Assembly: GCA_964522665.1 (NCBI GenBank)
Contig: CAZFVY010000084.1
Span: 1 to 32,076, forward strand
Direction: 5' to 3'
DNA length: 32,076 bases
Source of the DNA: CAZFVY01 sp964522665
GTDB lineage: Bacteria; Verrucomicrobiota; Verrucomicrobiia; Limisphaerales; CAZFVY01
The translations under genes were made by a program, and so were the position numbers. A model generated the notes under the pieces. It was not told the DNA's origin. It saw only the letters and a list, made by a program, of their open reading frames with translations, and did not search any database. This document shows, piece by piece, positions 1 through 8,271 of the stretch (the first letter of the stretch is position 1; each line of letters begins with the position of its first letter).

Positions 1-263
1 GGCATTTTGAAGCCGCGGTGTGCCTTGCCTAACGCGATTCAGCCGCCCCTATCGCCGACCGCAAGTCAATGTCCGCGCCCCGGGGCCGCGGTCGCGGCGC
101 GGTGTCGGTTTGACGGAATCGCAGTTCCATCGGCAAATCCGCTATCCGCGTTCGCTCGGTTGGCGCCGGGATGACGCGCGTTCAACGGTGTTGCGCGGTT
201 CGCGGAGGTTGCCGCGCCAGGGGTAAGGCCCTTGGCGCCATTCTTGCGGACCCAGTCGTAACT

Positions 264-929
264 ATGCGAATGATTGCCGCTAACGAGAAGGAAAGGGGAG
301 GCGCCGAGGGTATTGCGCCGGGTCGTCCGCGGAAGCCAGCGCCGTGGGTCTGGCGGCCGTTGGTATCGGTGGGGCTTGCTCTCTGCGCGGCGGGTTGCGC
401 GGAGACGCGCATTACCGATCCCCCGCGCACGGCCTCCGAGCAGTTGTTGATTAGCACGGCGGCGGACCGCAGCCTTCAGCGGGCCGCGTCGTGGGAGGTC
501 TTCAAGGAGAAGAGGGTTTTTCTGGATGTCACCTACTTCGACAGTTACGACAAGCCGTACGTGTTGGGCGCGATTCGGCAGACGCTCAGTGAGCACGGAG
601 CTTTGCTGGTGGCCGAGGCGAAAGACGCGGACGTCGTGGTCGAACCCCGTAACGGCGCCCTCTCCACGGATGACGCCACGTCGTTAATCGGGATGCCGGG
701 CATACCAATTCCGATTCCGCTCACCGGCACGTTCAAGACCCCGGAGCTTTATTTGGTGAAGTCACAGAAGTTTTTCTCGACGGCGAAGCTGGCGATTTTT
801 GCGTATGACCAGAAGACGCGGCGGCATTTCTATTCGAGCGGCCCGTTGGTCGGGCGCGCGGCGCTAAAATACTATAGCTTTGTCGGTTTCTTCACGATCA
901 CTCGGACCGATATTCCCGAGAAAAAATGA
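264..929 (+). CDS. DUF6655-like lipoprotein of unknown function
   Basis: A 221-residue protein with a basic N-terminal stretch, a short hydrophobic segment and a lipobox-like end (LALCAAGC, about residues 38-45 of this start). It is therefore probably a lipoprotein, although Ala rather than Leu stands at -3. The mature start (CAETRITDPPRTASEQLL) matches what I recall of the DUF6655 family, which has a conserved T-D-P-x-R-T-A-x-E-Q-L-L motif after the lipidated Cys; no function is known. The frame stays open upstream to about 171. I chose the ATG at 264 because it leaves a normal signal length; another ATG follows at 270 and neither has a clear ribosome site. It converges with the gene ending at 1000, with no obvious hairpin terminator in the 70 bp between them. 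Confidence 0.7.
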   Translation: MRMIAANEKERGGAEGIAPGRPRKPAPWVWRPLVSVGLALCAAGCAETRITDPPRTASEQLLISTAADRSLQRAASWEVFKEKRVFLDVTYFDSYDKPYVLGAIRQTLSEHGALLVAEAKDADVVVEPRNGALSTDDATSLIGMPGIPIPIPLTGTFKTPELYLVKSQKFFSTAKLAIFAYDQKTRRHFYSSGPLVGRAALKYYSFVGFFTITRTDIPEKK

Positions 930-999
930 TCCGCTTAAGCCCGCGGACGCGCCCTCGGGGTGGCTCGTTCGCCGGGTGAATTGCGCGCGCTGCCAATCC

Positions 1000-2127
1000 T
1001 CAGGGGGAGCCGGGTTTCAGGTCATCGAGGTGAACTGGCTGGTCGATCTTCGGCAGGAGGACCCGAACGAAGGCGTTCTTAAGACAACTGCCGACCGCTG
1101 ACCAGATTCCGAAGTGCGGATCGGTGAAGGACCCGGTCACCGGGATTTCGGCCGCCAGACGGTCGTGGGGATGGTTTTTGAAGCCGGCGCTGAGCACGCC
1201 CACGATGGCTTCCCAGAAGATCGCGAGGACGTTTTTCCGACGTTCCTTTTCCCATTCGAAAACATTGAGATTCTCGAAGAGAACTTTGACGTTGCCCGCG
1301 TACTTCCCGCGCCGCGACGCAACGGAGGTAAAAAGCGAAAAACGCCCCGCTTCGACGTCCATTTTGCCGTAGCTCCGGAGAAAATCGTTCAACGCCACCA
1401 TGTCCACGTTGGTCAGGACGGCGTTGAGTTCGAAGGTCGGGGCCGAATCCAGCGGGTCCATTTTGAGATCGATGCGCAATCGACCGTCGCCCAGGGTTTG
1501 TCCGGTGGCCGTCACGCCGGCCGGGAGTCGTTGCGACACCTGGCGGTTGTTCGTCAGATTGGTTGCGACCGCGAAGAGGTTGGTCACGAAAATATCCACC
1601 GGACGAGACTTGAAGTTGTCGCGAAACCGCACCTGTCCGCGCTGAATCTCGAAGCGGTTGAGTTGAAAGGGGAAAAGGCTCTGCAGCGCGGTTCCCCAGG
1701 GACCCTCGACGTCCGTCTGACGCTTCTCCGGCGTCGGCGCCGCGACGAAGTTCAACTCGGGTTGGCGGAGCACAATTTCGCCCACCAACGATCCGTGCAA
1801 CAACTCGCGCCACTGCACCGACAAATCAATCGACGAGCTCGCGAAGAGCGGGACCGGCACGGAGCCTTCGTTTTTTTCGATCCGGAGATTGCGAATCTCG
1901 TAGGCCCCGCGCCACAGGTGCACCCGGACACTGCCGACCCGCCCCGCATAGTCCTGAATGCGGCTCAGCTTCCGATTCAGATTCCACTTCAGCGCCGTGG
2001 GCAGGGCCAAGCGCGCGGCCACGAGCAAAAGCGCAAGGCCAAGGATGGTCCACTTCGCCCAGGTCGCGATCCGACGCCAGCGGTTCTGCAAACGCCCCAA
2101 ACTTGTTCCATCGGCGGCTATCACCAT
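1000..2127 (-). CDS. AsmA/DUF748-like envelope protein
   Basis: A 375-residue protein with one N-terminal membrane segment (WTILGLALLLVAARLALP) followed by a beta-rich region with the look of the DUF748/AsmA group. It has short strands describing nested LRIEKNE-, LRQPELNF- and FEIQRGQVRF-type repeats and a late helix pair around the predicted amphipathic C-terminus. Relatives are periplasm-facing envelope proteins thought to handle phospholipid or outer-membrane biogenesis; here that is inference from architecture. The frame is open upstream to a GTG at 2244, but the extra residues look unlike a leader, so I chose the ATG at 2127, which puts the membrane segment near residue 26. No partner gene is adjacent. 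Alternative: a species-specific membrane-anchored protein with only structural similarity to AsmA. Confidence 0.7.
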   Translation of the reverse strand: MVIAADGTSLGRLQNRWRRIATWAKWTILGLALLLVAARLALPTALKWNLNRKLSRIQDYAGRVGSVRVHLWRGAYEIRNLRIEKNEGSVPVPLFASSSIDLSVQWRELLHGSLVGEIVLRQPELNFVAAPTPEKRQTDVEGPWGTALQSLFPFQLNRFEIQRGQVRFRDNFKSRPVDIFVTNLFAVATNLTNNRQVSQRLPAGVTATGQTLGDGRLRIDLKMDPLDSAPTFELNAVLTNVDMVALNDFLRSYGKMDVEAGRFSLFTSVASRRGKYAGNVKVLFENLNVFEWEKERRKNVLAIFWEAIVGVLSAGFKNHPHDRLAAEIPVTGSFTDPHFGIWSAVGSCLKNAFVRVLLPKIDQPVHLDDLKPGSP

Positions 2128-2729
2128 CAATTTGATTGGTGACGCAAGAGTCGTGCCGCGCCGGCATGGGAGGGAGCGAAGCACGGAGCCGACGAGAAAG
2201 CCAACCATCGGTTTCCCGCGAGCCGTTGGTCCCGAAAGAGACACTACACCAGCTTGTGAAGTGAGTTCGGCGCGTTGAGGATTTGCCGGCCGGGACGAAT
2301 GATCCCACCGCCCGGCAAGCTACCGCAGGTTGCGACTAAAAGTCGGACAAACTGGCACATTGCGGGTGGGGATAGCCGTGATCCCGCCGCTTTTACTCGC
2401 GACGATGCGCCGAAGAGATCGCGATGGTTTGATTCCCTTGGAGCGCCGGGAGGAATGATTTACGGGGAGTGGCGTCGTCGGGGCCTGCCCTGGCCGATCG
2501 GTTCTCTTTCGTCGCGACTTCGTCCGGCCACCACAACATCATATCCCAATTGACAAGCGGGACTGGTTGCATCCCCAATTTAGGGCGGGAATGCTCGCGT
2601 TTCGCGGTTGGGACCGGGTCGGTCCTGGTTTGGGAAGTTTGCTCTTCGTCCAATCGGCGGGATGGAAAAAATAAATGCTGGTTGAGGCGTATCTTTTTTC
2701 ACCTTCTGGCGAATACAAGGTAGTGAAGA
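2128..2729. other. Intergenic region before the ECF sigma operon
   Basis: About 600 bp between two divergent genes, with only short overlapping open frames of unnatural composition. A small hairpin with arms GGACC/GGTCC lies at 2611-2625. A purine- then T-rich stretch (about 2660-2700) precedes the sigma-factor start and is where a promoter would be expected, but I cannot point to a convincing -35/-10 pair. Confidence 0.5.
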
Positions 2730-3314
2730 ATGATGATCGCGAATGAGATTGAAGAGTTGCGGAAGGCGAAGCGCGGGGACACGGACGCCTTTCGCGCGCT
2801 CTTTGACGCGCATCACGAAGCCGTGTATCGCTTCGCGTATCGGCTGACGAACTCCGTTCACGTGGCGGAGGATGTGACGCAGGATTGCTTCCTTCGCATG
2901 GTGTCCAACGCCGGCGGGTTTGATCCGCGCCGGGGATCGCTCCGGGCATTTCTTTGCGGCATGGCGCGAAATCTTGTCCGGCAATACTGGAGAGTGACGG
3001 GTCGGGAGGTTGAGTTGGACGATGATCGCGATGAAAATGCCGCTACGGATGTCGTCTCTGGAAATAGCGGCAGTCCCTCACCAGACGTTGCCGAAGCCGT
3101 CCAAGCGGCCGTCGGCTTGCTCCCGGTCTTACAACGCGAAGCGGTCATATTGTTCGAGTTTGAGGGTTTGTCCCTGGAAGAGGTGTCGCAGGTGGTGAAC
3201 GCCGACGTTGGCGCCGTGAAATCCCGTTTGTTTCGCGCTCGAAGGCGGCTTCGGGGACTGCTGGAACAGTATTTCAATCAGATAAAAACCGATGCTTGGA
3301 GGAATAGCCAATGA
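2730..3314 (+). CDS. ECF-type RNA polymerase sigma factor (sigma-70 family)
   Basis: A 194-residue two-domain sigma factor. Region 2 spans about residues 20-90 (AFRALFDAHHEAVYRFAYRL, then AEDVTQDCFLRM and the GSLRAFLCGMARN helix). Region 4 spans about 125-180 (LPVLQREAVILFEFEGLSLEEVSQV, then GAVKSRLFRARRRL, the DNA-reading helix). The acidic, Ser-rich linker between them is typical of extracytoplasmic-function sigmas. It should redirect RNA polymerase to a small regulon, probably including its own operon. The stop codon overlaps the next start as ATGA (3311-3314), so the membrane protein downstream is translationally coupled and is the natural anti-sigma candidate. Start codons at 2730 and 2733 are both possible. 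Confidence 0.92.
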   Translation: MMIANEIEELRKAKRGDTDAFRALFDAHHEAVYRFAYRLTNSVHVAEDVTQDCFLRMVSNAGGFDPRRGSLRAFLCGMARNLVRQYWRVTGREVELDDDRDENAATDVVSGNSGSPSPDVAEAVQAAVGLLPVLQREAVILFEFEGLSLEEVSQVVNADVGAVKSRLFRARRRLRGLLEQYFNQIKTDAWRNSQ

Positions 3315-3712
3315 ATGATCCAAATGATGCTGCCCTGAGCGCGTTGTTGCGGCAAACCCGATCCTCGATCCCAAGCCCAACGGGAGACTTCCAGTCACGA
3401 GTGATTCGCGCGTATGAGAGACAAACTCCGCCTCGATCCGGCTGGCGCCGGTTTATGTTACGAACACTCCCCATCCCGGCCCCGATCGGAGCGTTCGCCG
3501 CCGTATTGCTTCTCTTGATTGGTTTCGCGATTGGATTACAAATCCGGGTGGCGTCCACTCCGGGCGGACGCGCCGAGCGTGGACGAGTTGGAGAACATTC
3601 ACCAACCAACGCGCTCGAACGGGGCGGCGAACCGTCGCGTAGTTTGGGCGGGCTGCAAGTCGTGGCGGAACTGCGGCCCAGGATAATTGGAGGCGAGCAT
3701 GAGAATCGTTAG
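3311..3712 (+). CDS. Small single-pass membrane protein, probable anti-sigma factor
   Basis: A 133-residue protein: about 55 cytoplasmic residues, one membrane segment (about 56-77, PIGAFAAVLLLLIGFAIGLQ), then about 50 residues that would lie outside. Position directly behind an ECF sigma gene with a 4-bp ATGA overlap, and this topology, are typical of membrane anti-sigma factors. The N-terminal part is short and shows no HxxxCxxC zinc motif, so it would be a non-ZAS type. The role is inferred from context rather than from sequence similarity. Its 3' end overlaps the next gene by 14 bp. Confidence 0.75.
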   Translation: MNDPNDAALSALLRQTRSSIPSPTGDFQSRVIRAYERQTPPRSGWRRFMLRTLPIPAPIGAFAAVLLLLIGFAIGLQIRVASTPGGRAERGRVGEHSPTNALERGGEPSRSLGGLQVVAELRPRIIGGEHENR

Positions 3713-4646
3713 CCTATTGGCTCTTTTTCTACCGCTGGCGATTGCCTCCGTCGCCGGCGAAGCGCGACCTGGAGAATTGGGTTTCGGCGCCGCGAGTTTT
3801 GGCAACGGCGCCGGCGTGCGCATCGCGACTCGATCTGATCCACCAAATGATTCTTTGGGCGAGCGGGTGGTCAACGGTTACGCGGTGGACAAAAGCGCGC
3901 TCCACCGATCGCTCGTTGATCATGCGCGCGCCACCTATTTTGGCTATGACATTTACGTCGAGCCGCTCGAGAACACGAAAAAGTGCCGCGTCACGATTAC
4001 CGCCTTAAGTTCGATTATGCTCGTGGATACCGCCGGGAATACCGGCCACGCCTCAGCTTCAGCAGGCGCGGGAGGAGCGGCATCCCCGAAAGCGCCGGCG
4101 AGCTATCGTGGCGTGGCTTTGCCGAAATATCCCGAACCGCAAATCGTGAATCCTGGCGACACGCTGGCGCTCGATTTGTTGGTTAGCGCCGACGGCCGGG
4201 AAAAAATAACTGATTACATTACGGTAGTGATCGATGCCGTCGAACCCAAAGGACCATCGGCGCGGGATTTTTCATTGGAAGATGTGGTGATGCGTATTCA
4301 GGACCCTACGCTCTCACTGAACGGTTCCGCCGGAAAGGAACTGGCGCCGACGGGTGAGTTCGCCGGACATTTTTTTTGGTTTTTCGTGCCTGGCAAAGGG
4401 CGGTTCATTGTTTCGCCCGCTCCAAACGCAGGTCAAGGATTCGAAAAGATCGGAGTTGTTCGGGGCGCAGGGCTGCGCTTCAAGAGCGAGGGCGCTGAAT
4501 ACGAGATTAAGAGCCGCGCGACGATCTTGGGAGCGGAATCTAGTCAGAGTTGGAACGCTTACGTGCTGCGCGAAGCTAGATTTGAACCTGGATCGGCCAC
4601 CTGCGGAAGCGCCATGCGGCTTGAGCAACTCAATTTCGCTCACTAG
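3699..4646 (+). CDS. Secreted protein of unknown function in sigma-factor operon
   Basis: A 315-residue protein with a clear signal peptide (MRIVSLLALFLPLAIASVAGEA, cleavage probably after AGEA or ASVAG). The start is set by GGAGG at 3689-3693, five bases before the ATG at 3699; a TTG at 3687 is also in frame. The mature part is beta-rich with a Gly/Ala/Ser-rich linker near residue 120 and no motif I recognise. It overlaps the anti-sigma candidate by 14 bp and is 27 bp from the TlpA-DUF3738 gene, so all four genes are probably co-transcribed. It could be an envelope sensor or a target of the sigma factor; the sequence does not decide. Confidence 0.8.
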   Translation: MRIVSLLALFLPLAIASVAGEARPGELGFGAASFGNGAGVRIATRSDPPNDSLGERVVNGYAVDKSALHRSLVDHARATYFGYDIYVEPLENTKKCRVTITALSSIMLVDTAGNTGHASASAGAGGAASPKAPASYRGVALPKYPEPQIVNPGDTLALDLLVSADGREKITDYITVVIDAVEPKGPSARDFSLEDVVMRIQDPTLSLNGSAGKELAPTGEFAGHFFWFFVPGKGRFIVSPAPNAGQGFEKIGVVRGAGLRFKSEGAEYEIKSRATILGAESSQSWNAYVLREARFEPGSATCGSAMRLEQLNFAH

Positions 4647-4673
4647 ACCGGCCGCTCTCTAGCGAATAATAAG

Positions 4674-5888
4674 ATGAAAACGAAATCATTACTTCTGGCG
4701 TGCATGGCGCTATTGGGCGTCTGCCCTGGCCTCTGGAGCCAAACCAACGAACTGGCGGTCGGTGACAACCCGCCGCCGCTCGATTTTGCGACCCTCTTAC
4801 AGGCGCCAAATGGCGCCCGTGCCAGTTGGCCAGCCCTCAAGGATAAGGTCGTCGTTCTGGAGTTTTGGGCGACTTGGTGCATGCCTTGCATTCAAGCAAT
4901 ACCTCACCTGAACGAAATGGCGGACGCCCTCAAAGACGCGCCGGTCCAGTTCATCGCGATTACTGAAGAGCAGGCAGAGATTGTCACCCCATTCCTGCAA
5001 AAACGGCCGATCCACGCCTGGATTGGTTTGAGCGCCAGTAAGTCAATGTTGGCTCGCTACGGCGTAACCGCGATTCCGCGAACGGTGGTTGTCGATCGGG
5101 CGGGAAGAGTCGCGGCCATCGCAGGTCCCGGGGACTTAAGCCAACAGAGCTTGCGAGACCTGGCGGCCGGGAAACCGCTCGCGCTGCCTCCACAAAACCG
5201 GCGCGACGTCCTCAGCTTTCGTCCTGGCGAACTGCCGGAAGCCAGCGGCAAAGTTCAGCCGGATCTTTTTCGAGTTTTGATCCGACCAAGCGAGAGCCTT
5301 ACTAGCGGATGGGGCGGGTCCCCTGGCAAGTTCACGTTCATCGGCGTGCGCGTTTTGAATATGCTCTGCGCGGCCTACGATGTAGATGAAACCCGGATCA
5401 TTGCGAAATCCGAACTGCCGGTCGAACGATTCGACGCGGTAGTGAACGTTCCCTCGCGCGAACCCGACGCAGGCAGAAATTGGTTGAGGCTGGCCGTGGA
5501 AGGGACCTTTAAATTGCGTGGCCGCCGGGAAACCCGCGAGATGGAAGCGCTCGTCTTGACCGTGACTAACCCAAGAGCGGAGCATCTGACCGTTGCGTCC
5601 TCCACCGGCGGCTCCTCCTCGCATTCGGATGCTGATTCAGGACAAATCCAGTCCATGAACATGCCGATTTCCTCGGTCGTCGGGAACCTTCAAGATCTGC
5701 TGAAGACACCCGTGATAGACGAAACCGGGCTTACGAATCATTACGATTGGACGCTGAATTGGGATGCGAAATCATCGCCGCGCTCGTCCACTGAGGCGCT
5801 CCGGAAAGCTGTTCGTGAACAATTAGGCCTGGAACTGGCGCCGGCGAGGCGGCCCATTGAAGTAATTGTGGTGGATAAAACGAGTTGA
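4674..5888 (+). CDS. Secreted TlpA-like thioredoxin fused to a TIGR03435/DUF3738 domain
   Basis: A 404-residue exported fusion. A signal peptide (about 1-22) is followed by a TlpA/AhpC-type redoxin domain (about 28-165) with the active site WCMPC in FWATWCMPCIQAIPHL and a cis-Pro loop (GVTAIPRTVVV). The C-terminal half (about 190-404) resembles the soil-associated TIGR03435/DUF3738 family: an LxxLLxxPVIDETGLTNHYD block, then LREQLGLEL-type and PIEVIVVD ends (here VREQLGLELAPARRPIEVIVVD, about 380-401). That family is expanded in soil Acidobacteria and verrucomicrobial relatives, with unknown function. The thioredoxin part implies thiol-disulfide chemistry in the periplasm. It is the last gene of the ECF sigma operon, which suggests an envelope stress or nutrient response. 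Confidence 0.88.
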   Translation: MKTKSLLLACMALLGVCPGLWSQTNELAVGDNPPPLDFATLLQAPNGARASWPALKDKVVVLEFWATWCMPCIQAIPHLNEMADALKDAPVQFIAITEEQAEIVTPFLQKRPIHAWIGLSASKSMLARYGVTAIPRTVVVDRAGRVAAIAGPGDLSQQSLRDLAAGKPLALPPQNRRDVLSFRPGELPEASGKVQPDLFRVLIRPSESLTSGWGGSPGKFTFIGVRVLNMLCAAYDVDETRIIAKSELPVERFDAVVNVPSREPDAGRNWLRLAVEGTFKLRGRRETREMEALVLTVTNPRAEHLTVASSTGGSSSHSDADSGQIQSMNMPISSVVGNLQDLLKTPVIDETGLTNHYDWTLNWDAKSSPRSSTEALRKAVREQLGLELAPARRPIEVIVVDKTS

Positions 5889-6112
5889 ATCTCCTTGTTT
5901 TCTCGCGTCGGAAGGCTCGCAACACGCTTGGCTCTACCTCACTCGCGTTCCTCGGCCATATCTCGTTCGAGCAGGCAGGGGGCGATTCTTAGTAGTAGCG
6001 CGTCAGGGGTGGTGACATACTGCGCGCGGTCCTGGCGCCGGGAGGTGGCGGCGCGAATACTTTTCGGTAAGTGACATTCGCCGCCTCACGATACGGGTGG
6101 TCGGCCGGCCGG

Positions 6113-6679
6113 CTACAAGAGGAATGGAATCAGGGCTTTGGTCCGGGCCTTGTATTGTGGATAAGCCTCGGGGAAGCGCTTGGTCATGAGCGCTTCTTCG
6201 GAGCGGAGCTTCACCCAAACCGCCGCGATTCCAATCGCGAGGCCGAGAAACGCATTGATCTCATTAGAGCAGAGGACGGATCCCAAGGCCATGAGCAGCA
6301 GTCCGGAATAAATCGGATGCCGAACCCAGCGGTACGGTCCGTGTTGGATCAATTCGTGGCCGACCTTCAAGGTCACGCGGGCGCTCCAATTTCGCCCTAT
6401 CGACACCCGCGCCCAAAGGGCGATCTGGAGGCCAAGGAACGCCAGAACCGCCGCCACCACGTCAAGCCCTGGGAGGGGCGGCAAAACACGCCTCCGGAGT
6501 AAAACCCAATGAAACTTTAGGTTCAAAAACACGAGCGCCAGTAAAACCAGAAAAAGCGGCGCCACTCGTTTGGGCAGCGGTTGGCGCTCCAGTGTGGGTT
6601 TGGTTGAAAATGCGGAGATCGTCCAAAACACAAAGAATACCGCCCAGCAGAGAATTATGAATCGTTCTGTTGCTCGCAT
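6113..6679 (-). CDS. Isoprenylcysteine carboxyl methyltransferase-like membrane protein
   Basis: A 188-residue integral membrane protein with about five hydrophobic segments and the ICMT/PEMT signature near residues 112-128 (HGPYRWVRHPIYSGLLL), then RSEEALMTKRFPEAYPQY, which binds S-adenosylmethionine in this fold. Bacterial members methylate unknown membrane-associated small molecules or lipids rather than prenylated proteins. The frame is open upstream to 6964, but that extension is Arg/Pro-rich, unrelated to the family and overlaps the divergent gene. I therefore chose the ATG at 6679, which gives the normal family length. The 283 bp up to the divergent PepSY gene must hold both promoters; a TTGACA at 6843 has no well-spaced -10 partner. 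Confidence 0.85.
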   Translation of the reverse strand: MRATERFIILCWAVFFVFWTISAFSTKPTLERQPLPKRVAPLFLVLLALVFLNLKFHWVLLRRRVLPPLPGLDVVAAVLAFLGLQIALWARVSIGRNWSARVTLKVGHELIQHGPYRWVRHPIYSGLLLMALGSVLCSNEINAFLGLAIGIAAVWVKLRSEEALMTKRFPEAYPQYKARTKALIPFLL

Positions 6680-6962
6680 CGCGACAGTATCATCTGACCG
6701 AATGCGTTTACGCCAGCGTCGCTTTGACAGGCTCCGGAGCGCCTCGGAGGAATTTGGGACGCGACGCCAGATGTTCCCCCACAGTTTGGGCCGCGGCGGC
6801 ATCGCGGCGAGAAACCGGGCCGGTTGTCCGCACGACGGGTCCTTGACATCGGCCAACGGGTAGAGCCAGATAAAGTATGCCCGCGCGACACCGTCATCAG
6901 GGGAAATGTTCCCGTGGCGACGATTTGGCCGCGCTTCCAAGCTCAGCGGGAGCCACCGCCGC

Positions 6963-7592
6963 ATGAGCGCCCGCTTTTACCGGGTCACCCGCGACCTGCA
7001 CCTGTATTTTGGGCTGTTTATCAGCCCATACGTGCTCGTTTTCGCGGTCAGCGTCTTTTTTATCGCCCACGCATGGCTCTACAAGTTCGGTCCGGACACG
7101 TCCACGACGCGCGTGGTATCGGGGTTATCTCTCCCGGCGAACCTGGCCACGCTTTCGGGCCGCCCGCTGGTCGAGGCCTTGAAACCGGCGCTCGCGGCGG
7201 CGAATGTCCCCGGAGAAATCGGCTTCGTCCAACATCTGGTCAAGGAAGAAAAACTGATCATCCCCGTCACCATTCCCGGCCGCGAAACCACCGTGAGCAT
7301 CACCCTCACCAATCGCGAAGCCACCGTGGTGACCCGACGGACTGGCCTGGCCGACGCCCTCGTCGCGCTGCACAAATTCCCCGGTCAACACAACGCCGGC
7401 ATTCGGAATAATTGGTTTTACATGCGGGCATGGAGCTGGCTCGCCGACGCCACCGTTTACCTGCTGCTGTTCGTTTCGGTGAGCGGCGTTTACCTCTGGT
7501 ACGCGCTGCGCGCCGAGCGGACCGTGGGGTTCGTCCTGCTGTTCGCGGGAACGGTCGTTTTTTTTGGACTCGCCTATGCCGTCAGCCACTGA
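6963..7592 (+). CDS. PepSY-associated transmembrane protein (first of pair)
   Basis: A 209-residue protein of the PepSY-TM type: an RDLHLYFGLFISPYVLVFAVS first membrane helix, an extracytoplasmic PepSY-like region (about 60-140), then a HKFPGQHN stretch leading into two C-terminal helices (ATVYLLLFVSVSGVYLWY and VGFVLLFAGTVVFFGLAY). Family members are often linked to ferric-siderophore uptake or flavin/iron reduction at the membrane. I chose the ATG at 6963 because GGGAG lies at 6948-6952; an upstream ATG at 6906 is in frame but sits one base from its purine stretch. The 3' end overlaps the next gene by 17 bp, so the two products are probably made together and may form a heteromeric complex. 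Confidence 0.82.
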   Translation: MSARFYRVTRDLHLYFGLFISPYVLVFAVSVFFIAHAWLYKFGPDTSTTRVVSGLSLPANLATLSGRPLVEALKPALAAANVPGEIGFVQHLVKEEKLIIPVTIPGRETTVSITLTNREATVVTRRTGLADALVALHKFPGQHNAGIRNNWFYMRAWSWLADATVYLLLFVSVSGVYLWYALRAERTVGFVLLFAGTVVFFGLAYAVSH

Positions 7593-8265
7593 GCCAAACG
7601 TTTCCGGAAAGTCCGCGCCGCGGCGGCGCCGTCGCGGCGAACTGGAGCGCTGGAATCGCAAGCTGCACTACTATGTGGGGCTTTTCACGCTCTTCTTCTT
7701 ATGGCTGTTCGCGTTCACCGGCCTGATCCTGAACCATCCGACCTGGAGCTTCGCGGAATCATGGACCAACCGCAAAGACCTGAACTACACGCGTGAACTG
7801 GCGGCTTTTGGCCCGGAGGTGAAAGGCGACGTTGCCGAGGCGCACGAGATCATGAAACAGCTTGGAATCGTGGGCGAAATCCTCTGGACCACGACGCGCG
7901 CGAACCACGACTTATTTGATTTTCAAGTCCGGCGCCCGGGCCATTTCTTTTTCCTGAAAGTCGATTTCGCGCAGAAGCGCGTGACCGTGCGGCATAGCGA
8001 GGTGAACCTCTGGGGAGTGATCAAGGTCCTCCACACTTTCACCGGCGCTCAAATCAATAACCGGCCCAGTACCCGCGACTGGACCTTAACGGCCGTCTGG
8101 GTCTTCTCGATGGATGCCTTCGCCGTCTGCCTGATCTACATGGTTCTGAGCAGCTTGTATATGTGGTGGGAGTTGCCTCCAAAACGTGTTCTGGGCATCA
8201 TAGTCTTGGGCCTCGGAGTTCTAAGTTGCGGCTTCTTTTGCGTCGGCCTCCGCTGGCTTTTCTGA
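7576..8265 (+). CDS. PepSY-associated transmembrane protein (second of pair)
   Basis: A 229-residue homologue of the preceding protein. A very basic N-terminus (RRRRRGELERWNRKLHYYVG) leads into the family's characteristic WNRKLHxxxGL helix with GLILNHP after it. A soluble loop follows (about 60-160) ending in a KVLHTFTG motif, then two C-terminal helices (about 170-192 and 203-225). His residues in KLHYY, LNH and VLHTF sit at the membrane faces, as expected for metal or heme contacts, but this is inference. The ATG at 7576 lies inside the upstream gene. No siderophore receptor or biosynthetic gene is nearby, so the substrate is open. Confidence 0.82.
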   Translation: MPSATEPNVSGKSAPRRRRRGELERWNRKLHYYVGLFTLFFLWLFAFTGLILNHPTWSFAESWTNRKDLNYTRELAAFGPEVKGDVAEAHEIMKQLGIVGEILWTTTRANHDLFDFQVRRPGHFFFLKVDFAQKRVTVRHSEVNLWGVIKVLHTFTGAQINNRPSTRDWTLTAVWVFSMDAFAVCLIYMVLSSLYMWWELPPKRVLGIIVLGLGVLSCGFFCVGLRWLF

Positions 8266-8271
8266 GAGCCT

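Noticed and set aside
1114..2142. Long plus-strand frame (342 codons) opposite the AsmA-like gene
   Set aside because: The minus-strand frame has a membrane helix and sensible protein composition; this one is a His/Arg/Gln-rich shadow.
2275..2553. 92-codon frame upstream of the sigma gene
   Set aside because: Other frames overlap it equally, no ribosome site, Arg/Ser/Pro-rich composition typical of chance frames in GC-rich DNA.
6843..6874. TTGACA with a TAAAGT-like box as promoter for the PepSY genes
   Set aside because: The spacing is 22 bp, too long for a normal sigma-70 promoter.
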